DNA of 64,000 nt from Candidatus Hydrogenedentota bacterium (GTDB taxonomy: Bacteria > Hydrogenedentota > Hydrogenedentia > Hydrogenedentales > JAEUWI01), in contig JAHBVV010000001.1 of the NCBI GenBank assembly GCA_019637335.1, positions 441,440-505,439 of the forward strand, written 5' to 3'. A program made the position numbers and the translations under genes. The notes beneath the pieces were generated by a model. It did not search any database, was not told where the DNA came from, and saw only the letters and a list, made by a program, of their open reading frames with translations. This document shows positions 31,765 through 40,478 of this stretch, piece by piece (the stretch's first letter is position 1; every line of letters begins with the position of its first letter).

Positions 31765-32448
31765 TCAGGGCGCGCCGAGCAGGGGGGTGACTTTGGCGCG
31801 CAGTTCGTCCAATGTGATCGCGCCCATGACCGTGTCGATGGCGTTTCCCTGGCGGTCATAAATGATGGTGGTTGGCAGCGCGCCCTCGAAGGGCGTGCGG
31901 AGAGCGGCGTCAAGGCCCTCCTGATCGCGTTCATTCAGTACGTGGATGGGGAAGGAGATGTCCAGATTTCGCTGGAACTTCGGTATTTCGCCGTCAATCT
32001 CGGCGACATCGTCCGCGGAGATGCTTACAAATGCGACTTGATCGCGGTCCGTCTCATTATAGAACGTGACCAGATCCGGTGTTTCGTGAACGCACGGGGG
32101 ACACCAGGTGGCCCAGATGTTCACGACGGTGACTTTGCCCAGTGTTTCCTTCATCAGCGCCGCCACTTGTTCCGTGTTGACTTCCTTTACGGGCGGGAGG
32201 GCTTCCCCGGCAGCGGCATCGGTCTCCGGCGAAGGTTCGGGGGCGGCATCGGCTTGCGTCTCGGGTGTGGTTTCGGGCTCGGCGGGTTCCTCGCTCGGGG
32301 GCGGGGTGACTTCGACATTTGCGGCGCCCCCGGCGTCGGCCGGTGCTTCGGCTGGGGTATTTGTGGCCTGGGGAGCGCCGCAGCCGGTTGTGAGCATCAG
32401 GATCGCGATGGCCAGGGCGGCGCAGGTTGTGATTGGGTGGATTTTCAT
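31765..32448 (-). CDS. TlpA-type thioredoxin-like lipoprotein
   Basis: A 227-aa lipoprotein (lipobox LTTGC, C23) with an acidic Pro/Glu/Ala-rich linker (about 30-85) and a thioredoxin domain of the TlpA/ResA type. The active site is W115-C116-P-P-C119 in VVNIWATWCPPCVHETPD. The cis-proline region is EGALPTTIIYDRQG. It should be a membrane-tethered periplasmic disulfide reductase, for instance for cytochrome c maturation, given the heme proteins nearby. It follows another redox protein gene on the same strand, but a terminator lies between them. Confidence 0.88.
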   Translation of the reverse strand: MKIHPITTCAALAIAILMLTTGCGAPQATNTPAEAPADAGGAANVEVTPPPSEEPAEPETTPETQADAAPEPSPETDAAAGEALPPVKEVNTEQVAALMKETLGKVTVVNIWATWCPPCVHETPDLVTFYNETDRDQVAFVSISADDVAEIDGEIPKFQRNLDISFPIHVLNERDQEGLDAALRTPFEGALPTTIIYDRQGNAIDTVMGAITLDELRAKVTPLLGAP

Positions 32449-32470
32449 TGGGATTCGCCTCCAGAAGCAG

Positions 32471-32501
32471 AAAAAAGGGCGGGCGCAACACGGCGCCCGC
32501 C
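32471..32501 (-). terminator. rho-independent terminator after the redoxin gene
   Basis: Arms GGCGGGCGC (32478-32486) and GCGCCCGCC (32493-32501) form a perfect 9-bp stem. On the minus strand it is followed by CCTTTTTT. It separates the redoxin gene from the TlpA-like gene. Confidence 0.88.
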
Positions 32502-32523
32502 GGAACGGTTTCGATGGAACGTC

Positions 32524-33135
32524 TTAACTGGCCCTTTTAATGCCGCAGCCCCAGGCCTTGACCGTGTCTTTTTCGATCGGCTGGCCGGCGAGGAGGGATT
32601 CGAGGGCGTCTTTCAGGTAGTGTTCGGTGGCGTCGCTCTTCGGGCCGGTGCGGTTGTCCGGGGCTCCATGGTACACCAGAATGCCTTCCGGGTTCATGAT
32701 ATAGATCTCGGGGGTGACGCGCGCGCCGACGGCGTCGGCGTAGACGTTGCCGACATCCTTAAGAATCGGATAGGGGATCTCGGCCTCTTTCATGTAGGCG
32801 GCGATTTCGGCGGGTTCCAGGTTCTTGTTGGAATCGACGCCGAGGAACACGACGCCTTTTTCGGCGTAGGTTTTGGCCAGGGCGTTGATATCGGGGTCCG
32901 CGCCGCGGGAGTAGGGGCACTCCTGGGTGCAGAAGTTGAAGACGACGACCTTGCCCTTGTAGTCGGCGAGGGTGTGTTCCTTGCCGGTGGTGTCGGTCAT
33001 TTTGAAATCGGGCATGGGTTGCCCGACTTTCAGGGCCTCCGGCGGCGCGGCGGCGACCTTGCTTATGACGGCTCCCAGGCCGGCCGAGAGCACGGCGGCG
33101 AACGCGACATAGCCCATTGCACGCAGAGTTTTCAT
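32524..33135 (-). CDS. secreted redoxin/AhpC-TSA-family protein
   Basis: A 203-aa protein with a signal peptide or anchor (MGYVAFAAVLSAGLGAVISKVAA) and a peroxiredoxin-like thioredoxin fold (PMPDFKMTDTTGKEHTLADYKGKVVVFNF). The catalytic segment reads FCTQECPYSRGADP, with cysteines in CTQEC followed by PYS, a form common in Planctomycetes redoxin proteins. The C-terminus WGCGIKR adds a conserved cysteine typical of this subfamily. It is probably a periplasmic thiol reductase or peroxidase. The start follows GGAGGAG. The longer upstream frame lacks a signal peptide and was rejected. Confidence 0.83.
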   Translation of the reverse strand: MKTLRAMGYVAFAAVLSAGLGAVISKVAAAPPEALKVGQPMPDFKMTDTTGKEHTLADYKGKVVVFNFCTQECPYSRGADPDINALAKTYAEKGVVFLGVDSNKNLEPAEIAAYMKEAEIPYPILKDVGNVYADAVGARVTPEIYIMNPEGILVYHGAPDNRTGPKSDATEHYLKDALESLLAGQPIEKDTVKAWGCGIKRAS

Positions 33136-33265
33136 CACGGGGACTCCTCCATTTTTGTATTTCGCGGCGGGTTCAGCAATCGACTCACACGATACCCTGC
33201 CGCCCGCGCTGCCCCCGGCAGGCGGCTTGCTGGGGAGTATATTCGCGGGGGCGTCGGTTTTCAGT

Positions 33266-33955
33266 TCAATCATCGGGCAGTTCGCGCCAGGCGTTGGCGC
33301 GGAGGGGGGTGTTCAGGCCCTCGCGCAGGAGGCGGCAGAATTCGCGCCGGGGGATTTCCCGGGCGCCGAGGCGCGCGAGGTGCGGGTTGGCCACCTGGCA
33401 ATCGATCATCGGGATGCCCCAGGCGCGTGCGGCGCGGCTCAGGGTGTACATGGCGATCTTGGAGGCGTCGTCGCGGCGGGAGAACATGGACTCGCCGAAG
33501 AACATGCCACCGATGGCGACGCCGTAGAGGCCGCCGGCGAGTTCGCCGTTTTCCCAGCATTCGAGGGAGTGGGCATAGCCATGCTGGTTCAGCCGGATAT
33601 ACGCAGTTTCCATGGCCGGCGTTATCCAGGTGCCGTCCTGTCCTCCGCGCGGGGTCTCGGCGCAGGCGCGGATGACGCGATCGAAGGCGCGGTCGATGGT
33701 GATCTCAAAGGGGCGCTGGCGGATGGTGCGCGCGAGGCGTCGGGAGCAGTGAAAATCCTCCGGGAAGAGGACCATGCGCGGGTCGGGCGACCACCAGAGC
33801 AGCGGCTCGCCGCGGGAGTACCACGGGAAGATACCGGAGCGGTAGGCGAGGAGCAGGCGCGCTTCGGAGAGGTCGCCGCCGACCGCGAGCAGGCCGTCTT
33901 CCGCCAGGTGTACGGGGGGAAAGGCGATATGTCGGGTCAGCTGGAATACGGGCAT
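33266..33955 (-). CDS. aat: leucyl/phenylalanyl-tRNA--protein transferase
   Basis: A 229-aa enzyme that adds Leu or Phe from aminoacyl-tRNA to N-terminal Arg/Lys of proteins, marking them for ClpS/ClpAP. Family motifs: FPPVHLAEDGLLAVGGDLS, YRSGIFPWYSRGEPLLWWSPDPR, GYAHSLECWENGELAGGLYGVAIGG-type core, and GESMFSRRDDASK. Length is normal. Codons upstream in frame lie in the neighbouring gene, so the start is the ATG at 33955 giving MPVFQLT. It is the last gene on this strand after the YhcH-like gene, 28 bp away, and may be co-transcribed. Confidence 0.95.
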   Translation of the reverse strand: MPVFQLTRHIAFPPVHLAEDGLLAVGGDLSEARLLLAYRSGIFPWYSRGEPLLWWSPDPRMVLFPEDFHCSRRLARTIRQRPFEITIDRAFDRVIRACAETPRGGQDGTWITPAMETAYIRLNQHGYAHSLECWENGELAGGLYGVAIGGMFFGESMFSRRDDASKIAMYTLSRAARAWGIPMIDCQVANPHLARLGAREIPRREFCRLLREGLNTPLRANAWRELPDD

Positions 33956-33983
33956 GGTGTCGGAGCGGGTATCCCGGCCTGGA

Positions 33984-34466
33984 TCAGCGCGCGGGGCGGA
34001 CGAGGCTGAGGGGGACCTTGATGACGACTTTGCGGACGGTTTCCACGACGCCGCCGACCAGCTGCTGGGCCATGTGGGCATCCTCGGGGAAATAGACCGA
34101 GAAATAGCCGGGCGCGTTGATGACGGAGCCGGTGATGGACGCTGGCTTTTCGAAGAGTACGTAGTCGTTCTCCGCGTCGTAGGGCTGTGACGCGACCAGT
34201 CCGCTGCGCTCGTACCAGTCGATGGCCTCGGCGCCCACGAGCGACATCTGAATGTCGACGTGGGTGTCGTGGGCCTCGATCACGCCGCCTTCCGGGCCCC
34301 GGGTGGGGTAGGACATGACGCGGTAGCGCAATGCGGAATCCGGTATGGGGACCAGGCCATCGTTGTCGGGGCTGCCGACCGGCAGCTGTTCGAGAAAGGT
34401 GAAGGCGCTTTCCCAGACGGGGCCCTGGAAGTAGTGACGCCAATCGGCGAGTCGTGCGGCAATCAT
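33984..34466 (-). CDS. YhcH/YjgK/YiaL family protein (NanQ/EbgC-like)
   Basis: A 160-aa cupin-like protein. Signatures: VIEAHDTHVDIQMSLVG (metal-binding His and Asp), the acidic DAENDYVLFEKP and the C-terminal YFSVYFPEDAHMAQ with a His that ligates metal in the family. Members include NanQ, a sialic acid anomerase, and the beta-galactosidase subunit EbgC; both point to sugar anomers as ligands. The ATG overlaps the stop of the upstream dehydrogenase gene as ATGA. Substrate is unknown. Confidence 0.85.
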   Translation of the reverse strand: MIAARLADWRHYFQGPVWESAFTFLEQLPVGSPDNDGLVPIPDSALRYRVMSYPTRGPEGGVIEAHDTHVDIQMSLVGAEAIDWYERSGLVASQPYDAENDYVLFEKPASITGSVINAPGYFSVYFPEDAHMAQQLVGGVVETVRKVVIKVPLSLVRPAR

Positions 34467-35419
34467 GGTGGAATCTCCGGGGGGATGGCAATGGCTTTTG
34501 GCGCGATGTCGAGGTCCCGCAGGAGGTTTCTGACGGCGTCGGTCTCCATCCGGCGCCGGCACTGGACCGTGTAGGTGGCGGTGTGCGGCGTCAGGAGCAC
34601 CTGCGGGTATCGGGTGAGGGGGCCGGTATAGGGTTCCTCCCAGAAGGCATCGAACCAGGCGCCCTTCACCTTACCGGAATCGAGCGCGCCAAGCAACGCG
34701 GACTCGTCGACCAGGCCGCCGCGCGCGCTGTTGAGCAGCAGGACGCCGTAGTTCATTCGGGCGAAGGCGTTTGCATTGAGCAGACAGGCTTCGCCGCTCG
34801 CGTGAAGGGAGATCATATCGGCGCGCTGGAAGCCGTCTTCGATTGAGACGATTTTTACGCCGGGCGGGGCCGAATCGGGGTTGAGCGCGGGGTCGGCGGC
34901 GAGGACATCCGCGCCGAAGGCCTGGAGCAGTTCCGCTACGCGGCTCCCGATGCGGCCGCATCCGACGAGGAGCACCGTGGCGCCTCGCAGGCCGAGGCCG
35001 ATGGATTTGGCCCATTCGCCGTGGTGCAGGGCGTCGTTGGCGGGGACGATGCCGCGGGCCAGGGTCAGCAGTGCGGCGAGGGTCATTTCGGCGACGGCGT
35101 CGATGGGGCCCTCGGGCGTACTGGAGACACGGACGCCAAACTCGCGGGCGGCGTCGAAGTCGACGTTGGCGACGCCGATGCCGACGCGGGCGAGGGCCTT
35201 GAGGCGGGGGTGGGCGGCCTGAAGCACGGCGCGGTTCAGCGGCTCCAGGCCCGCGATCAGGCCATCCACGCCCTGGAGGTGCGCGATGATCTCGGATTCG
35301 GTGAGGCGGCGTCCGCAGGGATTGGGCTTCACCTGGACGCCGGCCGCTTCCAGCATGCGCAGGGGTTCGGGGTCTTTCTCGGCGAAGGTGGAGGGGCCGA
35401 TGGCGACGGTAAGGCTCAT
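34463..35419 (-). CDS. D-2-hydroxyacid dehydrogenase (phosphoglycerate dehydrogenase-like)
   Basis: A 318-aa NAD-dependent dehydrogenase. The Rossmann loop is VLLVGCGRIGSRVA. Catalytic residues are in NSARGGLVDE (Arg), a Glu in the WEEPY region and LTPHTA (His). The N-terminal half (GIGVANVDFDAAREFGVRVSS) is the substrate-binding domain of the D-isomer family. No ACT or serine-sensing domain is present, so it is unlikely to be SerA proper. It overlaps both neighbours by ATGA and sits between a Gfo/Idh dehydrogenase and a YhcH protein, so a sugar acid substrate is likely. Confidence 0.88.
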   Translation of the reverse strand: MSLTVAIGPSTFAEKDPEPLRMLEAAGVQVKPNPCGRRLTESEIIAHLQGVDGLIAGLEPLNRAVLQAAHPRLKALARVGIGVANVDFDAAREFGVRVSSTPEGPIDAVAEMTLAALLTLARGIVPANDALHHGEWAKSIGLGLRGATVLLVGCGRIGSRVAELLQAFGADVLAADPALNPDSAPPGVKIVSIEDGFQRADMISLHASGEACLLNANAFARMNYGVLLLNSARGGLVDESALLGALDSGKVKGAWFDAFWEEPYTGPLTRYPQVLLTPHTATYTVQCRRRMETDAVRNLLRDLDIAPKAIAIPPEIPP

Positions 35420-36459
35420 GGCGTGGCGTCTCCGGGTTGCGGCGCATCGATCGCGCGCAGAAAGGCGGGGTCGTCCCGGTAGATGGCGTGGACGAGCTCC
35501 ATGGCCTTCAGGGCCTGTTCGGAACTGCCTGAACAGACGGGGGTGTTGTTTCGGACGCACGCGAGGAAGGCGTCAATTTCGGCGGCCCAGCTTGGATCTT
35601 CGTCGAAGTACATGGTTTCTTCGAGGGGCGGTCCGCCTCCCTCGGATGGCCTGCGCGCGATGGTGAGGGTTTCGTCGCCATAGCGTCTGCTGCCGGAGAG
35701 GATGCCGTCGACGGAGAGGTAGCCGCGCTGCAGGTAAACCTCGAAGGTGAAACGGTGTTTCCACTGGGTGCTGGAGCTGTGCACCTGGGCGATGCGGCCG
35801 GCGGCGTCCCGAAGGAGCGCAAAGGCGTTGTCTTCCATGGGGGCGTCCCAGTGGGAAGCGGCGACCATGCTTTTGACTTCGACGATATCGCCCAGAAACA
35901 TGCGGACGAGGTCGAGGAGGTGTATGCCCTGATCGAGGAGGATGCCGCCACCCGCGAGGACCGGGTCGCGCCGCCAGGCCTCGCCGGGATCGGCCTTGCC
36001 GTAGACGCCGCGAATCCAGAGGATATCGCCCAGGCGTCCGCTGTTGGCGATGCGGTGGGCTTCCTGGATGCCGGCGTGGAAGCGGTGGTTGAAGCCGAAG
36101 GCGAGGCGGAGGTGGGGCCGGGCGGCCTCGGCGACGCGAATGCGCTCGATGTCCTCCACCGTGCAGCCCGGCGGCTTTTCGGCGAGGACGTGTTTTCCCG
36201 CTTCCAGGGCGGCGACGATTGCGCCGGGGGTGTGCCGGTTCGGCGTGCAGACGAAGACGGCGTCCGCGTCCGACGCGAGCAGATCCTGGAGGGAGGCCGC
36301 GCGGGGGACCTCCGGGAATTGCGCGGCGAATCGCTCCGGATCGGGATCGAAGGCGCTGACGATGGCGACATCGTCCCGCTGCTGGAGGGTTTGCGCGCGG
36401 AGACGCCCCATTTTGCCGAGCCCGACGATGGCGGCCCGTATGGGAGCGGGGGCGGTCAT
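35416..36459 (-). CDS. Gfo/Idh/MocA-family oxidoreductase
   Basis: A 347-aa NAD(P)-dependent sugar dehydrogenase. The N-terminal Rossmann fold has GLGKMGRLRAQTL, and the conserved catalytic motif EKPPGCTVED is present, with the usual FNHRFH and GGILLDQGIHLLDLVR of the substrate domain (His and Asp likely in catalysis). No signal peptide, so it is cytoplasmic. The start overlaps the SIS gene stop as ATGA and the end overlaps the next start in the same way. It may oxidise a sugar or nucleotide sugar at C2 or C3; substrate unknown. Confidence 0.92.
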   Translation of the reverse strand: MTAPAPIRAAIVGLGKMGRLRAQTLQQRDDVAIVSAFDPDPERFAAQFPEVPRAASLQDLLASDADAVFVCTPNRHTPGAIVAALEAGKHVLAEKPPGCTVEDIERIRVAEAARPHLRLAFGFNHRFHAGIQEAHRIANSGRLGDILWIRGVYGKADPGEAWRRDPVLAGGGILLDQGIHLLDLVRMFLGDIVEVKSMVAASHWDAPMEDNAFALLRDAAGRIAQVHSSSTQWKHRFTFEVYLQRGYLSVDGILSGSRRYGDETLTIARRPSEGGGPPLEETMYFDEDPSWAAEIDAFLACVRNNTPVCSGSSEQALKAMELVHAIYRDDPAFLRAIDAPQPGDATP

Positions 36460-37079
36460 CCGTGGTGGAGGTACTTCCCGCGGGACATGGCGATGTAGGT
36501 AATGACGACGTGTCCGAGGATGTTGAAGACGTCCTCGACGGGTCCGTATTCGTCCTTCGTGGTGGGGATGACCACGGATATTTTGCATTTTTGGGCGAGG
36601 CGTCCGCCGTCGAATCCGGCGTAGGCGATGGTGGTGGCGCCGTTGGCGTTGGCGTAGTCGACGGCCTGGATGAGATTTTCGCTGTTGCCGCTGACGGACA
36701 TGGCGAGGACCACATCGCCCGGCCGCATGTGGACCCGGAGCTGGTGGGAGAAGATATGATCGAATCCGGCGTCGTTGCCCAGGGCGGTGACGGTGGCGAC
36801 GTTGTCGGAGAGGCACAGGGTGCGCAGCTTTGGTTTGTCGTCGAGGTAGCAGCCGGCGACGAGGTCGTTGACGAGGTGCGAGGCGGAGGCGGCGCTTCCG
36901 CCATTGGCCATGCTGAAGAGGGTGTTTCCGCGCTGGCTGCACTGCTCTATGGCGTCGATGGTCGCGGCGATGGCGTTTTTATCGAGCTGGTTGAGAAGGC
37001 CGGTGAGGCGATCGAAGTAGGATTGGGTGTAGGCCTGCGCGGAGGGTGCGGCGGCGTGTAGTTCGGCGAGTTTGTACAA
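36456..37079 (-). CDS. SIS-domain isomerase (GmhA-like)
   Basis: A 207-aa SIS protein resembling sedoheptulose-7-phosphate isomerase GmhA: FSMANGGSAASASHLVNDL, the phosphosugar loop AMSVSGNSENL and the C-terminal VEDVFNILGHVVITYI helix. It begins with TTG, with GGAG eight bases upstream. It is the first gene of a four-gene operon in which each stop overlaps the next start. GmhA would make a heptose phosphate for LPS, but the partner genes suggest another phosphosugar. The isomerase role is well supported, the substrate is not. Confidence 0.88.
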   Translation of the reverse strand: MYKLAELHAAAPSAQAYTQSYFDRLTGLLNQLDKNAIAATIDAIEQCSQRGNTLFSMANGGSAASASHLVNDLVAGCYLDDKPKLRTLCLSDNVATVTALGNDAGFDHIFSHQLRVHMRPGDVVLAMSVSGNSENLIQAVDYANANGATTIAYAGFDGGRLAQKCKISVVIPTTKDEYGPVEDVFNILGHVVITYIAMSRGKYLHHG

Positions 37080-37181
37080 GGGGTGGCTCCGGGGTGGGGG
37101 TGGGGGATTACAGGGACAGCAGGGACAGCAGGGACTTTAGGGAGCTGAACCTGAGGGGGTTGAGGGAGCTAAAGGACCTGA

Positions 37182-37223
37182 GGGCCCCAAAGGGCCCACC
37201 GGCCCCTTGAGCCCCAAGGGGCC
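37182..37223. terminator. tandem hairpins between methyltransferase and SIS genes
   Basis: GGGCCC-CAAA-GGGCCC (37182-37197) is followed by a 9-bp stem GGCCCCTTG/CAAGGGGCC (37201-37223, 5-nt loop). No T-run follows, so termination strength is uncertain. The preceding 37105-37135 holds CAGGGACAG in tandem. Confidence 0.45.
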
Positions 37224-37280
37224 TGGGGGACGCAACGTGCGTGGGGAATTTCAGGGGCTTGTGGGGGCGGCTGGCGATTC

Positions 37281-38309
37281 TCATGTGCTGGCCTTTTTCA
37301 GGGCGAGGCGGACGTGGGAACTCAGGCGGTGCTTCTGTAGAAATTCCTGGAAGTCCGCGTGGGCGCGGGGTCCGCGATCACCGATGAGGATCTTAATGAA
37401 CGGCGGCAGCACGATGGACGGGTCGGCGGCGCTTGCGTGCGCGACGAGTTCGACATCGAGCTGTCCGGGGGTGCTTAATTCGATGATATCGAAGCCGGCG
37501 CGGGTAGCGAGGTGCTCAAGTCCGGCGATTGACAGCAGGTTCAAGTGTTCCGGCACGAAGATGTAGGGGGCTTTTTCGCCGAGAATTTGCAGGTCGAAGC
37601 CGGAGCACGTTCGGGTGGTGAGGAACAGGAGTCCGCCGGGGTTCAGGCGTGTGGCGATGGCGTGCAGGAGTTCGAGGGGCGCGTGCTGGTGCTCAAGTTT
37701 CTCGAAGGCGCTGATGGCGTCGAGCGCGAGTGGCGAATCCAGGCGCGCCTCGGCGACCGGGGTTTTGCAGCGACCGGCGACGGGGTTCCAGGGGGCGATG
37801 GCGTACAGGGGACCGAAGCAGCCGAGGTCCGCGATCTCGTCGAAGAGTTCCGGAGCGTAGGTGCGGCAGTCCGCGTAGGCCGCGCCCGGGGGCAGGCCGG
37901 TCTCCGCGACAATCCGCGCGATCCAGGCGGCATTGGCGCGCAGCAGGTGGTGGCGCCGTTGCGCGGCGGCGCCTTCGGCGAAGCGGGAGGCGCGGAAACG
38001 GCTGGCCTCCGACTCGGCGTGGTAGCGCTTGAGGGCGTCCGCGCGGGGGCGGGGCGATACATAGCGGCTCTGGCACTGCCCGCAATCCTGAAAATGGTAT
38101 CCGTCCTTCTCGAAGGCGTACGCCGGGTTATCCGCGCCGCACGCGGGGCATGGGACCTGTTCCAGGGCGTCGGGCGCACCGAAGAAGGCGGCGGCATCCC
38201 GAAGCGAAAGCTGTTTGAAGGCTTCCAGCAGGTCCGGCGGGCGGATGTCGGCGTCGTGCAGTCCGCTGGAGACGACCGTGTGTTTTACGATGCGGCTCGG
38301 GCCGGGCAT
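37281..38309 (-). CDS. zinc-ribbon class I SAM-dependent methyltransferase
   Basis: A 342-aa protein. Residues 54-90 form a zinc ribbon (CPACGADNPAY ... CGQCQSRYVSPRP), as in C-methyltransferases of sugar-nucleotide and related pathways. A SAM-fold follows: DAISAFEKLEHQHAPLELLHAIATRLNPGGLLFLTT is the motif II-III region, and PEHLNLLSIAGLEHLATRAGF is a hallmark of Methyltransf_13/23-type enzymes. The glycine-rich SAM loop is not obvious, so the N-terminal part of the fold is divergent. It may belong functionally with the sugar operon behind it (same strand, 200 bp gap). Acceptor unknown. Confidence 0.78.
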   Translation of the reverse strand: MPGPSRIVKHTVVSSGLHDADIRPPDLLEAFKQLSLRDAAAFFGAPDALEQVPCPACGADNPAYAFEKDGYHFQDCGQCQSRYVSPRPRADALKRYHAESEASRFRASRFAEGAAAQRRHHLLRANAAWIARIVAETGLPPGAAYADCRTYAPELFDEIADLGCFGPLYAIAPWNPVAGRCKTPVAEARLDSPLALDAISAFEKLEHQHAPLELLHAIATRLNPGGLLFLTTRTCSGFDLQILGEKAPYIFVPEHLNLLSIAGLEHLATRAGFDIIELSTPGQLDVELVAHASAADPSIVLPPFIKILIGDRGPRAHADFQEFLQKHRLSSHVRLALKKAST

Positions 38310-38511
38310 GGCGCGCTCCTGAAGGTTGCGGGGGTTGGAAAAGGGGTAGGAATATTACATCACAGGGCGTGGAGGCCGATCAACGGCGGGGCGTCACAGT
38401 GTGGGGCGGACGGGGCGGTGGCGGAACTCCATGGGGTGTTTCGGTATAGTATCAGCCTCAGGGGCGTCACTGCGGGCGCCTGGAAGTGTTGCAGCGAAGG
38501 GAGCGATTGAC

Positions 38512-40290
38512 ATGTCCGACCCTGAAATTCCCGATGCCGTTCAATCCGAAAGCGGGGAGGGCGGGCTGACCGCCGGACAGCGCGGTGGCGAGGAAGCGAT
38601 CGTCGAGTGGGGTGGACAGAGTGGACCGAGTGGACCGAGTGGACCGAGTGGACCGAGTGGGCCGAGTGGGCCGAGTGGACCCGGCGGGGAGCGCTTCGTT
38701 GCGCCGGCGGTCTCGCGGGATCTGCCCGAGCTGGTTCAGCCGCTTGACCGGGATCGGGCGGGGACACTGCTGCTGGCCGCGCTGGGGATGGGGGTGCTGG
38801 GGAATATCCTGATCTTTCCGGATCTGCTTGGCGCGGGGGCCACGCTGTGGGCGGTGGCGCTGCTGGCGGGGCTTGCGTGGAGCATACGCCGGCGTCGGCC
38901 CGACGGCGGGGCCGGGGCAAATGTGGGATTGATTGGCGGGGGGAAGTTCGCGGTGCGCGGGTTGGATGGGCTGTTTCTGCTCGCACTTGCGGCGGCGCTT
39001 TGCGCCAGCTGGCGGGACGCGCCTTTCCTTCGGGTTTGCAGCGTATTGCTTTTCTTTCTGACGGTGATCTGGATACAGCTTTTGGTCAACGGCATTCGCC
39101 TTTTTCCCGCGCCCACGGTGGTGGCGGCGATGCACGTGCAGCGCACGCTGTACGCCTGGCTGCTCTTGCCCGTGTTTCAATTGCAACTAGCGCGCGCGGC
39201 TCGCCGGGAGCGCGGCCGCGGCCTGTTTGACGGCACGTTGAAGGGCGTTATCATCGCGTGTGTGCTGGTGCTTTTCTTTGGCGCGTTGCTGGGCCGCGCC
39301 GACGCACGGTTCAGCGCGCTCTTGTCCTCGTTTACGGATGCGAACTGGGCGACGTGGTTTCGGCACGTGTTCTGGATTGCGGCGTTCTTCGGGCTGGCGC
39401 TGGTGGTGTGGACCAACCGGCCGCGGGCGCATCCGTCGTTCTGGTATGGGGAGCCGGAGGAACTTCTGACTGAAATGAAAGCGAAGGGGCTTGCCCTGGC
39501 GCGGCTGGACCTGTTGATACCGATGGCGGCGCTCGATGTGCTGTTTGGCGCTTTCGTGGCCGTGCAGTTGGGCTATTTCTTTGGCGGCGATGCGTATGTC
39601 CAGGAGACGGCCGGGGTTTCTTATGCCGCGTATGCGCGCCGGGGTTTCTTCGAGTTGGCGGCGGTGGCGGCGCTGGTGTTGCCGATGCAACTGCTTTTCG
39701 ACTGGTGGCTGCGGAATGAAAGCGCCGGGGCCCGGCGCGTTTTCCAGCTCCTCGCGGGGATCCAGGCGGCGCTGCTGCTTTGCATCCTGGCGTCGGCGGC
39801 CCACCGCATGGCGATCTATCAGGAGGTCTATGGCCTGACCCGGCTGCGGGTATACGCGAGCGCGGGCATTGCGTGGATCGGAATGGGAATTGTATGGCAC
39901 ACGCTCACTGTGTTGCGGGATCGGCGGGATTCTTTCCTGATGGGGCCGATGGCGGCGGCGGTGGCGCTTTTTCTTGCGGTGCAGGTGATGAATCCCGATG
40001 CCTTGATCGCGCGGGTGAATATTGAGCGGATGAAGGCCAATGCGACCGCGGTTGAGGCGCCTGAGGAAGGGCGTGTACGCCGGCAGGGCGGCAGCGGCGC
40101 GGTGCAGCTGGATGTGGCGTATCTTCGGGTGCTGAGCCTGGATGCGGCGCCGGTGCTGGAGGGCGCCCTGGCGCAGTTGCCGGAGAATGAGCGCGGACTG
40201 CTGGTGGTCCACCTCGCGGCGCAGCGGGACCGCGTTGCGAGGGCGGGGCTGCGCGCGTGGAGTTGGAGCCGCGCGCGGGCGGGGGATTGA
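38512..40290 (+). CDS. DUF4173-type polytopic membrane protein with GPS repeat
   Basis: A 592-aa protein with about 12 hydrophobic segments (from LLLAALGMGVLGNILIF to MAAAVALFLAVQVMNPDALI). The GVSYAAYARRGFFELAAVAAL and GLTRLRVYA motifs are those of DUF4173/DUF4153 proteins, whose function is unknown. The N-terminal soluble tail carries (GPS)n encoded by the 9-bp tandem repeat at 38612-38682. The start ATG is preceded by GAAGGGAG. The C-terminal part after residue 510 is soluble. It is transcribed away from the methyltransferase. Confidence 0.78.
   Translation: MSDPEIPDAVQSESGEGGLTAGQRGGEEAIVEWGGQSGPSGPSGPSGPSGPSGPSGPGGERFVAPAVSRDLPELVQPLDRDRAGTLLLAALGMGVLGNILIFPDLLGAGATLWAVALLAGLAWSIRRRRPDGGAGANVGLIGGGKFAVRGLDGLFLLALAAALCASWRDAPFLRVCSVLLFFLTVIWIQLLVNGIRLFPAPTVVAAMHVQRTLYAWLLLPVFQLQLARAARRERGRGLFDGTLKGVIIACVLVLFFGALLGRADARFSALLSSFTDANWATWFRHVFWIAAFFGLALVVWTNRPRAHPSFWYGEPEELLTEMKAKGLALARLDLLIPMAALDVLFGAFVAVQLGYFFGGDAYVQETAGVSYAAYARRGFFELAAVAALVLPMQLLFDWWLRNESAGARRVFQLLAGIQAALLLCILASAAHRMAIYQEVYGLTRLRVYASAGIAWIGMGIVWHTLTVLRDRRDSFLMGPMAAAVALFLAVQVMNPDALIARVNIERMKANATAVEAPEEGRVRRQGGSGAVQLDVAYLRVLSLDAAPVLEGALAQLPENERGLLVVHLAAQRDRVARAGLRAWSWSRARAGD
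38612..38682 (+). repeat. 9-bp tandem repeat inside a coding region (GPS)n
   Basis: Seven to eight copies of GTGGACCGA/GTGGGCCGA, in frame, encode Gly-Pro-Ser repeats in the DUF4173-type protein. The unit is related to GTGGACAGA at 16846. Confidence 0.9.
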
Positions 40291-40478
40291 ATATTGGGGA
40301 AGCGCTCGTATGGGGTGGTGGGGCTGGATGCGGGGTTGGTGTTGCTCCAGGCACACGAACGCGCCCGGGGCGCGATCGCGTGGCACAGGGGCGCCCGCGC
40401 GGCAGCGGAGCGTGTGAGGCAGCCTGGTGGTGGCGTGGGCGGGCTATGTGGCAAACGGGGATGCTGTGCCTGGCGCCT

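Noticed and set aside
37100-37280. Gene between the SIS and methyltransferase genes
   Set aside because: Purine-rich tandem words and hairpins only; no frame with a start, ribosome binding site and protein-like composition.
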